A stretch of DNA of 64,000 nucleotides from Pantoea alhagi (GCF_002101395.1 NZ_CP019706.1:3782001-3846000), one strand, 5' to 3'; counted from the first letter of the stretch, positions 34,548 to 43,579 are shown. The notes: generated by a model not told the origin, from the sequence alone. Translations and numbers: made by a program.

Positions 34548-35750
34548 ATGTCTGCTTCAAAAGGATTTATGCTCTATCTGGCGCTACTCAGCACGCTGGG
34601 TTTTCTGGCCACCGATATGTATCTGCCTGCGTTTACTGCCATGCAGGCGAGTTTTCACACTTCCGCTGGCGTGATTAGCGCCAGCCTGACCGTGTTTTTA
34701 GGCGGCTTTGCCTGCGCTCAGCTTTTGTGGGGACCGCTTTCCGATCGTTATGGTCGTCGGCCAATATTGCTGTTGGGCCTTGCGCTGTTTGCGCTGGGCT
34801 GCGCGGGCATGCTGTGGGCGGATGCCACCTGGCAGATGTTGACCCTGCGCTTTATTCAGGCGGTTGGCGTATGCGCGGCGGCGGTAAGCTGGCAGGCGCT
34901 GGTTGTTGATCGCTATCGGGGCGCACAGGCGAATCGGGTTTTTGCCACCATTATGCCACTGGTAGCCCTGTCGCCGGCGCTGGCGCCGCTACTGGGTGCC
35001 TGGCTGCTCAGCCATTTTTCATGGCGCGCGATTTTTCTGGCGCTGTTTCTGGTTACGCTACCGCTGCTGTTTGCCACAGCAAACCTGAAAAAAACCACGC
35101 CCGCTTCCGATCCATCGCGGCAACGCAGCGGTTTTTTCCGTCTGCTGGCGTCTCGTATCTATAGCGGCAACGTGCTGATTTATGCTGCCTGTTCCGCCAG
35201 CTTTTTCGCCTGGCTGACCGGCTCGCCCTTTATTCTGCACGATCTTGGCCTCACGCCTGCCGATATTGGCCTGAGCTATCTTCCACAAACCGTCGCGTTT
35301 CTGGTCGGCGGCTTTGGCTGCCGTTCGGCGCTGCAGCGCCGTAGCGGACGTACGCTCTTGCCCTTCCTGCTGATTTTTTATGCGCTAAGCGTTGCTGCGC
35401 TGTTTATGGTATCGATTAGCGGTCAGGTTACGCTCTGGGGTTTATTAATTCCTTTTTGCGGCATGGCGTTGGCAAATGGCGCGATTTATCCCATCGTGGT
35501 GGCTAACGCCCTGCTGCCTTTCCCGGATGACACAGGTAAAGCCGCAGCGCTGCAGAACTGTTTACAGCTGGGTCTCTGTTTTTTCGCCAGCCTGGCCGTC
35601 TCATCCTGGTTGACGCATCCATTATTGACCACCAGCACGGTTATGCTGTCGACCATTCTGCTGGTGGTGGTGGGTTACGCTTTACAGTACGTTGCGCGCC
35701 ACAGCGCTGCGGGCACAAAAAAGAGCGCCCGCTCTTCTCTTAGCGATTAA
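34548..35750 (+). CDS. punC: PunC (YdhC), Bcr/CflA-family MFS transporter
   Basis: 400 residues with twelve membrane helices. The drug-transporter motif LSDRYGRRPILL (about 63-74) and the early TDMYLPAFTAM sequence are typical of the Bcr/CflA group. The E. coli homologue moves purine nucleosides and affects adenosine use. ATG at 34548 follows a GAAAGAG site. The divergent punR is its probable regulator. A long hairpin follows at 35802-35834. Confidence 0.92.
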   Translation: MSASKGFMLYLALLSTLGFLATDMYLPAFTAMQASFHTSAGVISASLTVFLGGFACAQLLWGPLSDRYGRRPILLLGLALFALGCAGMLWADATWQMLTLRFIQAVGVCAAAVSWQALVVDRYRGAQANRVFATIMPLVALSPALAPLLGAWLLSHFSWRAIFLALFLVTLPLLFATANLKKTTPASDPSRQRSGFFRLLASRIYSGNVLIYAACSASFFAWLTGSPFILHDLGLTPADIGLSYLPQTVAFLVGGFGCRSALQRRSGRTLLPFLLIFYALSVAALFMVSISGQVTLWGLLIPFCGMALANGAIYPIVVANALLPFPDDTGKAAALQNCLQLGLCFFASLAVSSWLTHPLLTTSTVMLSTILLVVVGYALQYVARHSAAGTKKSARSSLSD

Positions 35751-35801
35751 ACCTCGCGGCTTCAGGCATAGTTAGCAACCTAACTATTAGCCGTTGTATA
35801 T

Positions 35802-35834
35802 TGCCTTGCGGGAGCATATACTCCTTGCAAGGCA
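35802..35834. repeat. Strong hairpin in the punC-cfa interval
   Basis: TGCCTTGC (35802-35809) pairs with GCAAGGCA (35827-35834); inside, GGAG (35811-35814) pairs with CTCC (35821-35824) around CATATA. No T run follows. It may be a punC 3' structure or part of a long cfa leader. Confidence 0.6.
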
Positions 35835-36040
35835 GTGACTTATAATAATCAGCGTGCTTTTTCCCGGTCATCCTGCGCTTTTCAGGCGACAATGTCGTAC
35901 CTGGCCGGGCTTTCATTCAGTTTCAATCCTCTGTTTAACGTCGGATATCTGGCACACGGTCTTCCGTGAGATTTCTCACAATCCTGAGAAATTGACTATT
36001 CTCTTTCTCAGGTTCGTATCACACAGGTGATGGAGAAGCT

Positions 36041-37189
36041 ATGAGTTCATCGTGCATAGAAGAAGTGAACCTGGAGGAAAACCATTGGTATCGTATCGTC
36101 CATGAAATGCTGGAGATGGCTGATATTGAGATCAACGGTAACCGCCCCTGGGATATTCAGGTAAAGAATCCTGACTTTTTTAAACGGGTTTTACAGGAGG
36201 GATCCCTTGGCCTGGGCGAAAGTTATATGGACGCCTGGTGGGATTGCGAACGCCTTGATATGTTTTTCCATCGCGTTCTGAAACACAAATTGGATCAACA
36301 ACTCCCTCATCATTTTAAAGATACCTTGCGGATTGCAGCAGCGCGCCTGACCAATCTGCAGTCAAAAAAACGCGCCTGGATGGTAGGCAAGGAGCACTAC
36401 GATTTAGGCAACGATCTTTTTTCGCTGATGCTTGATCCCTTCATGCAATACTCTTGCGGCTACTGGAAAACAGCCCAAACGCTGGAAGAGGCGCAGCAGG
36501 CGAAGCTAAAAATGATCTGCGAAAAGCTTGCACTGAAACCGGGCATGAAGCTGCTGGATATTGGCTGCGGCTGGGGCGGGCTGGCTGAGTTTGCCGCACG
36601 TCATTATGGCGTCACGGTCGATGGCGTCACGATTTCTGCCGAACAGCAGAAAATGGCCCAGCAGCGCTGCGAAGGGCTGGACGTGAATATTTTGCTGCAG
36701 GATTATCGCGACTTAGATAACCAGTACGACCGGATCGTTTCGGTAGGCATGTTTGAGCATGTTGGCCCTAAAAACTATGCCACCTATTTCAACGTGGTCG
36801 ATCGCAATCTCAAACCGGATGGTCTGTTCCTGCTGCATACTATTGGCGCGATTAAAACCAATATGGATGTCGATCCCTGGATTGATAAATATATTTTCCC
36901 CAACGGCTGTTTGCCGTCAGTTCGTCATATTGCCGAAGCCAGCGAACCGCATTTTATTATGGAAGACTGGCATAATTTCGGCGCTGATTACGATACCACG
37001 TTAATGGCATGGTATGAGCGTTTTCTGGCGGCGTGGCCACAGCTTGCGGAGAAATATGGCGAGCGTTTTAAACGCATGTTCACCTATTATCTCAACGCCT
37101 GTGCTGGCGCGTTTCGTGCACGTGATATTCAGTTATGGCAGGTGCTATTTAGTCGCGGCGTCGAAGGCGGATTGCGCGTACCCCATTAA
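36041..37189 (+). CDS. cfa: Cyclopropane-fatty-acyl-phospholipid synthase
   Basis: 382 residues, the E. coli length. The S-adenosylmethionine site LLDIGCGWGGLAEFA is at about 171-185, after an N-terminal lipid-binding domain. The block GKEHYDLGNDLFSLMLDP and the active-site Cys region (YSCGYWK) are conserved. It methylenates cis double bonds of membrane phospholipids on entry to stationary phase and under acid stress. E. coli cfa has a long leader targeted by small RNAs; the 290-base upstream interval here could serve similarly. Confidence 0.97.
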   Translation: MSSSCIEEVNLEENHWYRIVHEMLEMADIEINGNRPWDIQVKNPDFFKRVLQEGSLGLGESYMDAWWDCERLDMFFHRVLKHKLDQQLPHHFKDTLRIAAARLTNLQSKKRAWMVGKEHYDLGNDLFSLMLDPFMQYSCGYWKTAQTLEEAQQAKLKMICEKLALKPGMKLLDIGCGWGGLAEFAARHYGVTVDGVTISAEQQKMAQQRCEGLDVNILLQDYRDLDNQYDRIVSVGMFEHVGPKNYATYFNVVDRNLKPDGLFLLHTIGAIKTNMDVDPWIDKYIFPNGCLPSVRHIAEASEPHFIMEDWHNFGADYDTTLMAWYERFLAAWPQLAEKYGERFKRMFTYYLNACAGAFRARDIQLWQVLFSRGVEGGLRVPH

Positions 37190-37206
37190 CGGTATGTCGG
37201 GCAAAT

Positions 37207-37238
37207 AAAAAACAGGCAACCCTGTTGCCTGTTTTTTT
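37207..37238. terminator. Bidirectional terminator cfa/ribE
   Basis: CAGGCAAC (37213-37220) and GTTGCCTG (37224-37231), flanked by A6 and T7. Confidence 0.93.
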
Positions 37239-37251
37239 ATGGTGTGCCAGC

Positions 37252-37899
37252 TTATTCCGCGTGGTTTTGCAGCGTGGTCGCCAGCGCCGCGTCACGTTGC
37301 GCCAGTACGCGTTCCACCGTATCAACAATCGCCTGTGTATGCGGATCAATTTCAATATTGACCCGCTGCCCCAGCCTTTTTGCGCCCAGCGTGGTACGCA
37401 TCAACGTCTCAGGAATAAGATGGACGCAAAATTTAGTTTTAGTGACATCGCCTACGGTCAGGCTGATGCCATCAATACCGATAAAACCTTTGTGAAGGAT
37501 ATATTTCAGTAGCGTGCTGTCCTGCGGTTTAAACCAGATCTCACGGTTATTTTCAGCATTAATGATTTTGCTGATTTCTGCCGTGGTCATAATATGACCG
37601 GACATCAAATGACCGCCAATTTCGTCGCTGAACTTCGCCGCGCGCTCAATATTTACCGTATCGCCCGGCTGTATATCGCCAAGATTAGTAATGCGTAACG
37701 TCTCTTTTACCAAATCGAAGCTGACCCGATCGCCATTAATTTCCGTTACGGTCAGACAGCAACCGTTATGCGCTACCGACGCGCCCAGCTCCAGGCCCGG
37801 TAATAACGCCTGCGGCATTTTAACAATATGAGTGCGAAAGTTAGTTTTTTCTTCAATGGCAACCACCTCTGCGGTGCCCTGCACAATTCCGGTAAACAT
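37252..37899 (-). CDS. ribE: Riboflavin synthase, alpha subunit
   Basis: 215 residues made of two lumazine-binding beta-barrels: MFTGIVQGTAEVVAIEEK..., with GCCLTVTEI in the first and FIGIDGISLTVGDV in the second. The enzyme (called ribC in the older E. coli literature) dismutates two 6,7-dimethyl-8-ribityllumazine molecules to riboflavin. It converges on cfa across a shared terminator and diverges from mdtK. No FMN riboswitch is visible upstream. Confidence 0.96.
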   Translation of the reverse strand: MFTGIVQGTAEVVAIEEKTNFRTHIVKMPQALLPGLELGASVAHNGCCLTVTEINGDRVSFDLVKETLRITNLGDIQPGDTVNIERAAKFSDEIGGHLMSGHIMTTAEISKIINAENNREIWFKPQDSTLLKYILHKGFIGIDGISLTVGDVTKTKFCVHLIPETLMRTTLGAKRLGQRVNIEIDPHTQAIVDTVERVLAQRDAALATTLQNHAE

Positions 37900-38123
37900 A
37901 GATCGGCCTCAGTGAGTTTTTGCTGATATTAACATACTCTCCAACGCAGAGCAGGCCGGCAAAAGCGTGAAAAGCGCCACCCGGGTACCATAAAATGCGG
38001 TTTCCTTCACCGTCTGATGTGGTTATGATCCTGCACCAGCGTTGTGCATCATTATCTAATCTTAATTATCCTGTTCCTCTGGACACTATCTATTCATTTC
38101 TTAAAACATAAAAAGGTGTATAC

Positions 38124-39497
38124 GTGCAGAAGTATCTGACAGAAGCGCGTCAATTACTGGCTCTTGCCATTCCGGTTATTCTGGCGCAGGTTGCGCAAAC
38201 AGCTATGGGCTTTGTTGATACCATTATGGCGGGATCGGTTAGCGCGACCGATATGGCCGCCGTTGCGGTCGGCACCTCAATCTGGCTGCCCGCTATCCTG
38301 TTTGGTCACGGACTTATTTTAGCCTTAACGCCGGTGGTGGCGCAGCTTAACGGCTCCGGACATCGTGAGCGCATCGCCAGTCAGGTGCGTCAGGCTTACT
38401 GGCTGGCAGCGATGGTCTCGGTGCTGATTATGTTTGTGTTGTGGAACGCCGGTTATATGATCCATGCAATGCACGATATTGATCCCGCTTTAGCTGATAA
38501 GGCGGTGGGTTATCTGCGTGCGCTGCTGTGGGGCGCGCCGGGCTATCTGTTTTTTCAGGTCGCCCGTAACCAGTGCGAAGGATTATCGAAAACCAAACCC
38601 GGCATGGTGATGGGCTTTATCGGTTTACTGGTCAATATTCCGGTTAACTACGTGTTTATTTATGGTCATCTGGGCATGCCCGCATTAGGCGGAGTCGGCT
38701 GTGGGGTTGCGACGGCATCGGTTTACTGGGTGATGTTTATCATTATGCGGCTGTGGGTGCGTCGGGCGCGCTCTATGCGGGATATTACCCTGCCCGGCTA
38801 CTTCAGCGCTCCAGACTGGACAGTTCTGTCGCGGCTAACCCGTCTCGGCCTGCCAGTTGCGCTGGCGCTGTTCTTTGAAGTTACCCTGTTTGCCGTGGTC
38901 GCCCTACTGGTTTCTCCACTGGGCATCGTTAATGTTGCCGGTCATCAGATTGCGCTTAACTTTAGTTCATTGATGTTCGTCCTTCCGCTTTCGCTGGGGG
39001 TAGCAACAACCATTCGCGTCGGCTTCCGCCTTGGGCAGGGTTCGGTCGAGGCGGCAAAAGTCGCGGCCTGGACCGGTCAGGGCGTGGGCATCATGATGGC
39101 TGCCGCGACGGCGCTGTTTACGGTTACCTTCCGAGAGCAGATCGCCCTGCTGTATAACGATAATCCGCAGGTCGTTGCGCTGGCCGCGCAGCTCATGATG
39201 CTGGCCGCCATCTACCAGTTCTCTGATTCCATTCAGGTGATCGGCAGCGGCATTTTGCGTGGTTATAAGGATACGCGCTCGATCTTCTTTATAACGCTGG
39301 TGGCTTACTGGGTGGTTGGCTTACCCAGCGGCTATCTGCTGGCGCTGACCGACTGGATTGTGCCGCCTATGGGGCCGGCAGGCTTCTGGTGCGGTTTTAT
39401 TCTTGGGTTAACCTCAGCGGCAGTAATGATGCTGTGGCGCATTCGCCGGCTGCAAAAATTACCAGCTGAACTGATCCTGAGCCGTGCTGCGCATTAA
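38124..39497 (+). CDS. mdtK: Multidrug efflux pump MdtK (NorM, MATE family)
   Basis: 457 residues, the E. coli length, with twelve membrane helices in two related halves. Starts at GTG 38124 (MQKYLTEARQLL). MATE features include AQTAMGFVDTIMAGSVSATDMA near residue 24 (key: MGFVDTIMAG) and GHQIALNFSSLMFVLPLSLG near 275. It exports cationic drugs such as fluoroquinolones and dyes by Na+ or H+ antiport. Order ribE-mdtK-tRNA-Val is as in E. coli. Confidence 0.96.
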   Translation: MQKYLTEARQLLALAIPVILAQVAQTAMGFVDTIMAGSVSATDMAAVAVGTSIWLPAILFGHGLILALTPVVAQLNGSGHRERIASQVRQAYWLAAMVSVLIMFVLWNAGYMIHAMHDIDPALADKAVGYLRALLWGAPGYLFFQVARNQCEGLSKTKPGMVMGFIGLLVNIPVNYVFIYGHLGMPALGGVGCGVATASVYWVMFIIMRLWVRRARSMRDITLPGYFSAPDWTVLSRLTRLGLPVALALFFEVTLFAVVALLVSPLGIVNVAGHQIALNFSSLMFVLPLSLGVATTIRVGFRLGQGSVEAAKVAAWTGQGVGIMMAAATALFTVTFREQIALLYNDNPQVVALAAQLMMLAAIYQFSDSIQVIGSGILRGYKDTRSIFFITLVAYWVVGLPSGYLLALTDWIVPPMGPAGFWCGFILGLTSAAVMMLWRIRRLQKLPAELILSRAAH

Positions 39498-39576
39498 GTT
39501 AAACGCCCGTCGCGTCTAAAAAAACGGCGGGTCGCACAGTTGATGGGCAGTTGCGCAGAAAATTGCATGTTTCTGC

Positions 39577-39605
39577 TTGCCAGCGGTGAACAGTGTCGCT
39601 AATAT
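39577..39605 (+). promoter_or_regulatory. Promoter of the tRNA-Val cluster
   Basis: TTGCCA (39577-39582) and TAATAT (39600-39605) are spaced by 17 bases. They are followed by a GC-rich discriminator typical of stringently controlled stable-RNA promoters. The first tRNA begins 31 bases downstream. Confidence 0.8.
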
Positions 39606-39635
39606 TCGTCCCCGCCGTCACCCAAGACGGCAGAT

Positions 39636-39712
39636 GCGTTCTTAGCTCAGTTGGTTAGAGCACCACCTTGACATGGTGGGGGTCGATGGTTCGAGTCCAT
39701 TAGAACGCACCA
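39636..39712 (+). tRNA. valV: tRNA-Val (GAC)
   Basis: 77 bases with encoded CCA. Acceptor stem GCGTTCT/AGAACGC, anticodon loop CTTGACATG with GAC, T-arm GATGGTTCGAGTCCATT. It is identical to the third copy. Confidence 0.97.
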
Positions 39713-39716
39713 AAGT

Positions 39717-39793
39717 GCGTCCGTAGCTCAGTTGGTTAGAGCACCACCTTGACATGGTGGGGGTCGGTGGTTCGAGTCCACTCGGACGCACCA
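39717..39793 (+). tRNA. valW: tRNA-Val (GAC), second copy with different acceptor stem
   Basis: 77 bases with encoded CCA. Acceptor GCGTCCG/CGGACGC and T-arm GGTGG/CCACT differ from copies 1 and 3 by compensating pairs; the anticodon arm is the same. It matches E. coli valW as recalled. Confidence 0.97.
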
Positions 39794-39804
39794 AAAATTA
39801 CGCT

Positions 39805-39881
39805 GCGTTCTTAGCTCAGTTGGTTAGAGCACCACCTTGACATGGTGGGGGTCGATGGTTCGAGTCCATTAGAACGCACCA
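39805..39881 (+). tRNA. tRNA-Val (GAC), third copy
   Basis: 77 bases with encoded CCA, the same sequence as the copy at 39636. E. coli has two valine tRNAs here, so one extra copy is present. Confidence 0.97.
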
Positions 39882-40134
39882 CTCTCTCTGTATTCTCCTT
39901 TTTCTCTGTTTCTCTCATCAGCTTTGTTCTGTTTAAGCCGGTTTTTTATCTGTACGGCATACAGCAGGGGCAATTTTATTCATAATTTACCCCGCTAAAA
40001 AAAGTTTTTTATCAGCCAATTCTGCCTTAATAAAAATCCGCCATATCAGAACTTTCCTGGTATACAACCGGCATTCCGTCTGGATGCCCGAGACGATCGC
40101 CATCGCTAATTCCGCCTCATGCGAAGGTAAAATA

Positions 40135-40149
40135 ACGTTGCAGCAACGT
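40135..40149. repeat. Palindrome ACGTTGC-A-GCAACGT
   Basis: Seven-base arms around a single A, upstream of pykF. It contains the same GTTGC/GCAAC half-sites as the 10-bp palindrome 150 bases downstream, with one extra central base. Confidence 0.45.
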
Positions 40150-40237
40150 CACTTTCCTTGATCTTGCACCAGCTGCTGCCACCCTTTTTGATTGGTTTTC
40201 GTATACTTAGCGTCTATACTATCCTTCGGTGTCTCAC

Positions 40238-40252
40238 TTGAATGGTTTCAGC
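40238..40252. promoter_or_regulatory. Cra (FruR) box of pykF
   Basis: TTGAATGGTTTCAGC is the site known to bind Cra upstream of E. coli pykF. Cra represses pykF when fructose-1-phosphate or fructose-1,6-bisphosphate is low. It lies 215 bases before the start codon. Confidence 0.85.
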
Positions 40253-40285
40253 CAATTGACGTGCCCTTACCTACACTCACAACCA

Positions 40286-40295
40286 GTTGCGCAAC
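40286..40295. repeat. GTTGCGCAAC palindrome, copy 4 (pykF leader)
   Basis: Extends to 12 bp, AGTTGCGCAACT (40285-40296). It lies 33 bases downstream of the Cra box, probably near or after the transcription start. Confidence 0.5.
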
Positions 40296-40467
40296 TCGCC
40301 CACAGGGGCCACGGAACATCAACGCTCAACTTCCTCTGCACGCTTCATATCTGTCACCTATTCTTAGTTTGTATCGCAGTCCGCTCACTGAGCATGAATA
40401 TTTCCCCGATGCACCAGGCATCGACCTCAAACCTTAATCATCCATCACAACTTACAGATAACTTGTC

Positions 40468-41880
40468 ATGAAAAAGACCAAGATCGTTTGTACCATCGGC
40501 CCGAAAACTGAATCAGAAGAGATGCTAACCAACCTGCTGGAAGCGGGCATGAATGTTATGCGTCTGAATTTCTCTCACGGTGACTATGAAGAGCATGGTC
40601 GTCGTATCGCCAATATCCGCGCGGTTATGCAAAAAACTGGTCATCAGGCAGCTATCCTGCTGGATACCAAAGGCCCGGAAATTCGCACTATGAAACTGGA
40701 AGGCGGTAATGATGTTTCGCTGAAAGCGGGCCAGACGTTCACCTTCACCACCGATCAGTCCGTGATTGGCAACAGCGAGCGCGTTGCCGTGACTTACGCA
40801 GGTTTTGCTGCCGATCTGAAAATCGGTAATACCGTACTGGTCGACGATGGCCTGATCGGTATGGAAGTCACTGAAGTCACTGAAAACAGCGTGGTTTGTA
40901 CCGTACTGAACAATGGCGATCTGGGTGAAAACAAAGGCGTTAACCTGCCGGGCGTTTCCATTCAGCTGCCTGCGCTGGCTGAGAAAGATAAACGCGATCT
41001 GATTTTCGGTTGCGAACAGGGCGTGGATTTCGTTGCGGCCTCCTTTATTCGTAAGCGTTCAGACGTGCTGGAAATCCGTGAGCATCTGAAAAAGCACGGC
41101 GGCGAGCATATCCAGATCATCTCTAAAATTGAGAACCAGGAAGGCCTCAATAACTTTGATGAGATCCTGGATGCTTCTGACGGCATCATGGTTGCCCGTG
41201 GCGACCTCGGCGTGGAAATCCCGGTTGAAGAAGTGATTTTCGCGCAGAAAATGATGATCAAGAAATGTAATAAAGCACGCAAAGTGGTCATCACCGCCAC
41301 TCAGATGCTTGATTCCATGATCAAAAACCCACGCCCTACCCGTGCAGAAGCTGGCGACGTGGCGAACGCCATTCTTGACGGCACCGATGCGGTCATGCTC
41401 TCTGGCGAAAGCGCTAAAGGTAAATATCCGCTGGAATCGGTACGCATTATGGCGACCATCTGCGAACGTACCGATCGCGTGATGAAATCACGTATTGATT
41501 CGCTGAACGACAACCGCAAACTGCGTATCACCGAAGCGGTATGTCGCGGCGCAGTTGAGACCGCTGAGAAGCTGGAAGCCCCGCTGATCGTTGTTGCGAC
41601 CGAAGGCGGTAAATCAGCGAAGTCGGTGCGTAAGTACTTCCCTGATGCCACCATTCTGGCGTTAACCACCAATGAAATCACTGCACGCCAGCTGCTGCTG
41701 AGCAAAGGCATTGAAGCGCGCGTGGTGAATGAGATCGCCTCTACCGATGATTTCTACCGTATTGGTAAAGAAATTGCGCTGGAGAGCGGTTACGGCCAGA
41801 AAGGCGATGTGGTGGTAATGGTCTCAGGTGCCCTGGTACCAAGCGGAACAACAAATACCGCTTCTGTACACGTACTGTAA
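40468..41880 (+). CDS. pykF: Pyruvate kinase I
   Basis: 470 residues, the E. coli PykF length. The N-terminus MKKTKIVCTIGPKTESEEML, substrate and metal block ISKIENQEGLNN (catalytic Lys about 220), DGIMVARGDLGVEIP and the ATQMLDSMIKNPRPTRAE helix are all conserved. It converts PEP and ADP to pyruvate and ATP and is activated by fructose-1,6-bisphosphate. A Cra box lies upstream. The opposing enzyme gene ppsA lies about 13 kb further on. Confidence 0.98.
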   Translation: MKKTKIVCTIGPKTESEEMLTNLLEAGMNVMRLNFSHGDYEEHGRRIANIRAVMQKTGHQAAILLDTKGPEIRTMKLEGGNDVSLKAGQTFTFTTDQSVIGNSERVAVTYAGFAADLKIGNTVLVDDGLIGMEVTEVTENSVVCTVLNNGDLGENKGVNLPGVSIQLPALAEKDKRDLIFGCEQGVDFVAASFIRKRSDVLEIREHLKKHGGEHIQIISKIENQEGLNNFDEILDASDGIMVARGDLGVEIPVEEVIFAQKMMIKKCNKARKVVITATQMLDSMIKNPRPTRAEAGDVANAILDGTDAVMLSGESAKGKYPLESVRIMATICERTDRVMKSRIDSLNDNRKLRITEAVCRGAVETAEKLEAPLIVVATEGGKSAKSVRKYFPDATILALTTNEITARQLLLSKGIEARVVNEIASTDDFYRIGKEIALESGYGQKGDVVVMVSGALVPSGTTNTASVHVL

Positions 41881-41900
41881 ATAATTACAGTCCTGCAGAT

Positions 41901-41930
41901 AAAAGCGCCGAAAGGCGCTTTTTTAATTTT
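41901..41930 (+). terminator. pykF terminator
   Basis: AGCGCC (41904-41909) and GGCGCT (41914-41919) with a GAAA loop, followed by TTTTTAATTTT. Confidence 0.88.
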
Positions 41931-42127
41931 GTCGTAACGGTTATTTCTAAAAATTCCAATTGAAAATAACAATAAAATCTGCCTTTCAGACAAGATAAAA
42001 TCAATTAAATCTGACTGTTTTAACTTATTTTTTGGCATTATTGGCTTAACAGATGTTTCTTTGAGCGAACGAGCAAAAATAAGCATGTTCTCATCAAAAA
42101 TTTATTCTCATACCAAAAAACTTTGTG

Positions 42128-42178
42128 TAATACTTGTAACGCTACATGGAGATTAACTCAATCTAGAGGGTATAAATA
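42128..42178 (+). promoter_or_regulatory. lpp promoter and leader
   Basis: TAATAC (42128-42133) is the -10 box. The leader to the start codon, including ATCTAGAGGG as ribosome-binding site, is almost unchanged from E. coli lpp, one of the strongest promoters known. Confidence 0.85.
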
Positions 42179-42415
42179 ATGAATCGTACTAAACTGGTAC
42201 TGGGCGCGGTAATTCTGGGTTCAACTCTGCTGGCTGGTTGTTCCAGCAATGCTAAAATCGACCAGCTGTCAAGCGACGTTCAGACTCTGAACGCGAAAGT
42301 TGACCAGCTGAGCAACGACGTGAACGCAATGCGTTCTGACGTACAGGCTGCTAAAGATGACGCAGCTCGTGCTAACCAGCGTCTGGACAACCAGGCTCAT
42401 TCTTACCGTAAGTAA
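42179..42415 (+). CDS. lpp: Major outer-membrane (Braun) lipoprotein Lpp
   Basis: 78 residues, as in E. coli. Signal peptide with lipobox LAGC; the mature protein starts at Cys21 (CSSNAKIDQL). A heptad-repeat coiled coil of three-helix bundles follows, and the C-terminal Lys78 (HSYRK) is the residue joined to peptidoglycan by LD-transpeptidases. The gene has its own strong promoter and terminator. An LD-transpeptidase gene, ldtE, lies next to it. Confidence 0.98.
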   Translation: MNRTKLVLGAVILGSTLLAGCSSNAKIDQLSSDVQTLNAKVDQLSNDVNAMRSDVQAAKDDAARANQRLDNQAHSYRK

Positions 42416-42430
42416 GAGTACTGGTGTAAT

Positions 42431-42462
42431 AAAAATGGTGCCCAATGGGCACCATTTTTTTT
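42431..42462. terminator. lpp terminator
   Basis: ATGGTGCCC (42435-42443) and GGGCACCAT (42447-42455), loop AAT, followed by seven to eight T; A5 on the left could serve the opposite strand. Confidence 0.93.
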
Positions 42463-42494
42463 GTGCTTTCTGAACACCTCGCTGTAAGCGCCTC

Positions 42495-43514
42495 TCAGCT
42501 TTTCCCTATCGTAGCGCTCTCCTGACCCGTCTCATGCTCCTGCGCGCTTTCCAGCGCATTCTGCGGCGCTATCTGGTCATGGTTTACCGCTTCGCCAAGG
42601 TTAACCAGTACCGGCATGCCTGAGCGTCGTTTTAACGCCGCCTCGATGATCGCTTTATCGCTTTCGCTACTATTGATAAAACGCTTCAGCGCTTTGCTAA
42701 GCGGCAGCGGCATGGTTTGCGGGTCATCCTGCTCATTACGCGATAACGGCTGATGTACTTCGATATAGCGCTTACCGTCGGGCTCAATAGCGTACTTCAC
42801 CGGTTGGTTGACAACCTGCACTCGCGTATTCTCCGACACGCTGTTAAACAGGGCCTCGATATCATCAGGCCGCAGACGAATACAGCCTGAGCTGACGCGC
42901 ATGCCGATGCCGAAATCAGCGTTAGTGCCGTGGATCAAATAGTGACCGCTGCCCCAGGCCAGACGCAGCGCAAACAGTCCCATTGGATTATCAGGCCCGG
43001 CGGGAAATACGGCTGGCAGTTTCACGCCTTCCTGCGCGTAGCGCTTGCGGATATTGGGGGTTGGCGTCCAGGTTGGGCCAGGGATTTTTTGGCTAATGCG
43101 GGTAACCATCGAAGGGGTCATAATCCCCTGCTGGCCGATGCCGATCGGATAGACAATCACCTTGTTTTCCCCTTTCGGATAGTAATAAAGGCGCAGCTCC
43201 GCCAGATTGACCACGATGCCCTCGCGTTTGGTATCGGGCAGCAGCATCTGATGAGGGATAGTAAGCTCGCTGCCTGCGGCTGGCAGCCAGGGATCAGTGC
43301 CGGGATTCGCTTCCAGCATATTTAACAGACCGACCTGATAGCGTGCGGCAATCGACTCCAGCGGCCGCTTATCGTTCGGCACCTGCGCCGTGGTGTTTTC
43401 ACCAATCAAGCGGCTGTTTTCGGCAGGCAAGGGATATTCAGTAGCGCTGACCAGGCGCGGTACAATAAGCGCGGCGCATATTAACCAGCCGGCAAAAGGA
43501 AGGTGAGCGTTCAT
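42495..43514 (-). CDS. ldtE: LD-transpeptidase LdtE (YnhG)
   Basis: 339 residues: signal peptide (about 1-24), a LysM-like segment (IAARYQVGLLNMLEANPG), then a YkuD domain. The catalytic motif HGTNADFGIGMRVSSGCIRLR has His195 and Cys211. E. coli LdtE forms 3-3 (mDAP-mDAP) cross-links in peptidoglycan. It converges with lpp. The C-terminal tail after residue 300 is variable and rich in Glu/Gln. Confidence 0.94.
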   Translation of the reverse strand: MNAHLPFAGWLICAALIVPRLVSATEYPLPAENSRLIGENTTAQVPNDKRPLESIAARYQVGLLNMLEANPGTDPWLPAAGSELTIPHQMLLPDTKREGIVVNLAELRLYYYPKGENKVIVYPIGIGQQGIMTPSMVTRISQKIPGPTWTPTPNIRKRYAQEGVKLPAVFPAGPDNPMGLFALRLAWGSGHYLIHGTNADFGIGMRVSSGCIRLRPDDIEALFNSVSENTRVQVVNQPVKYAIEPDGKRYIEVHQPLSRNEQDDPQTMPLPLSKALKRFINSSESDKAIIEAALKRRSGMPVLVNLGEAVNHDQIAPQNALESAQEHETGQESATIGKS

Positions 43515-43579
43515 GTAAGCTTCTCTCGTGATGAATAACGCACCCCGCTAACCGTAACGGGGTGTGAGAGAAGTGTAGC

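Larger units (their letters stand above)
39882..40467. other. 586-base leader/promoter region of pykF
   Basis: No gene is supported; short open frames near 40192-40471 have no family resemblance. The region contains an odd palindrome (40135-40149), the Cra box (40238-40252) and one GTTGCGCAAC copy (40286-40295), in this order towards pykF. Confidence 0.6.

Noticed and set aside
40192..40471. Two short overlapping frames upstream of pykF
   Set aside because: They cover the Cra box and promoter region and have no coding character.
43541..43564. CACCCCG/CGGGGTG inverted repeat between sufE and ldtE as a sufE terminator
   Set aside because: The loop is ten bases and no T run follows on the minus strand; it may be chance or weak.
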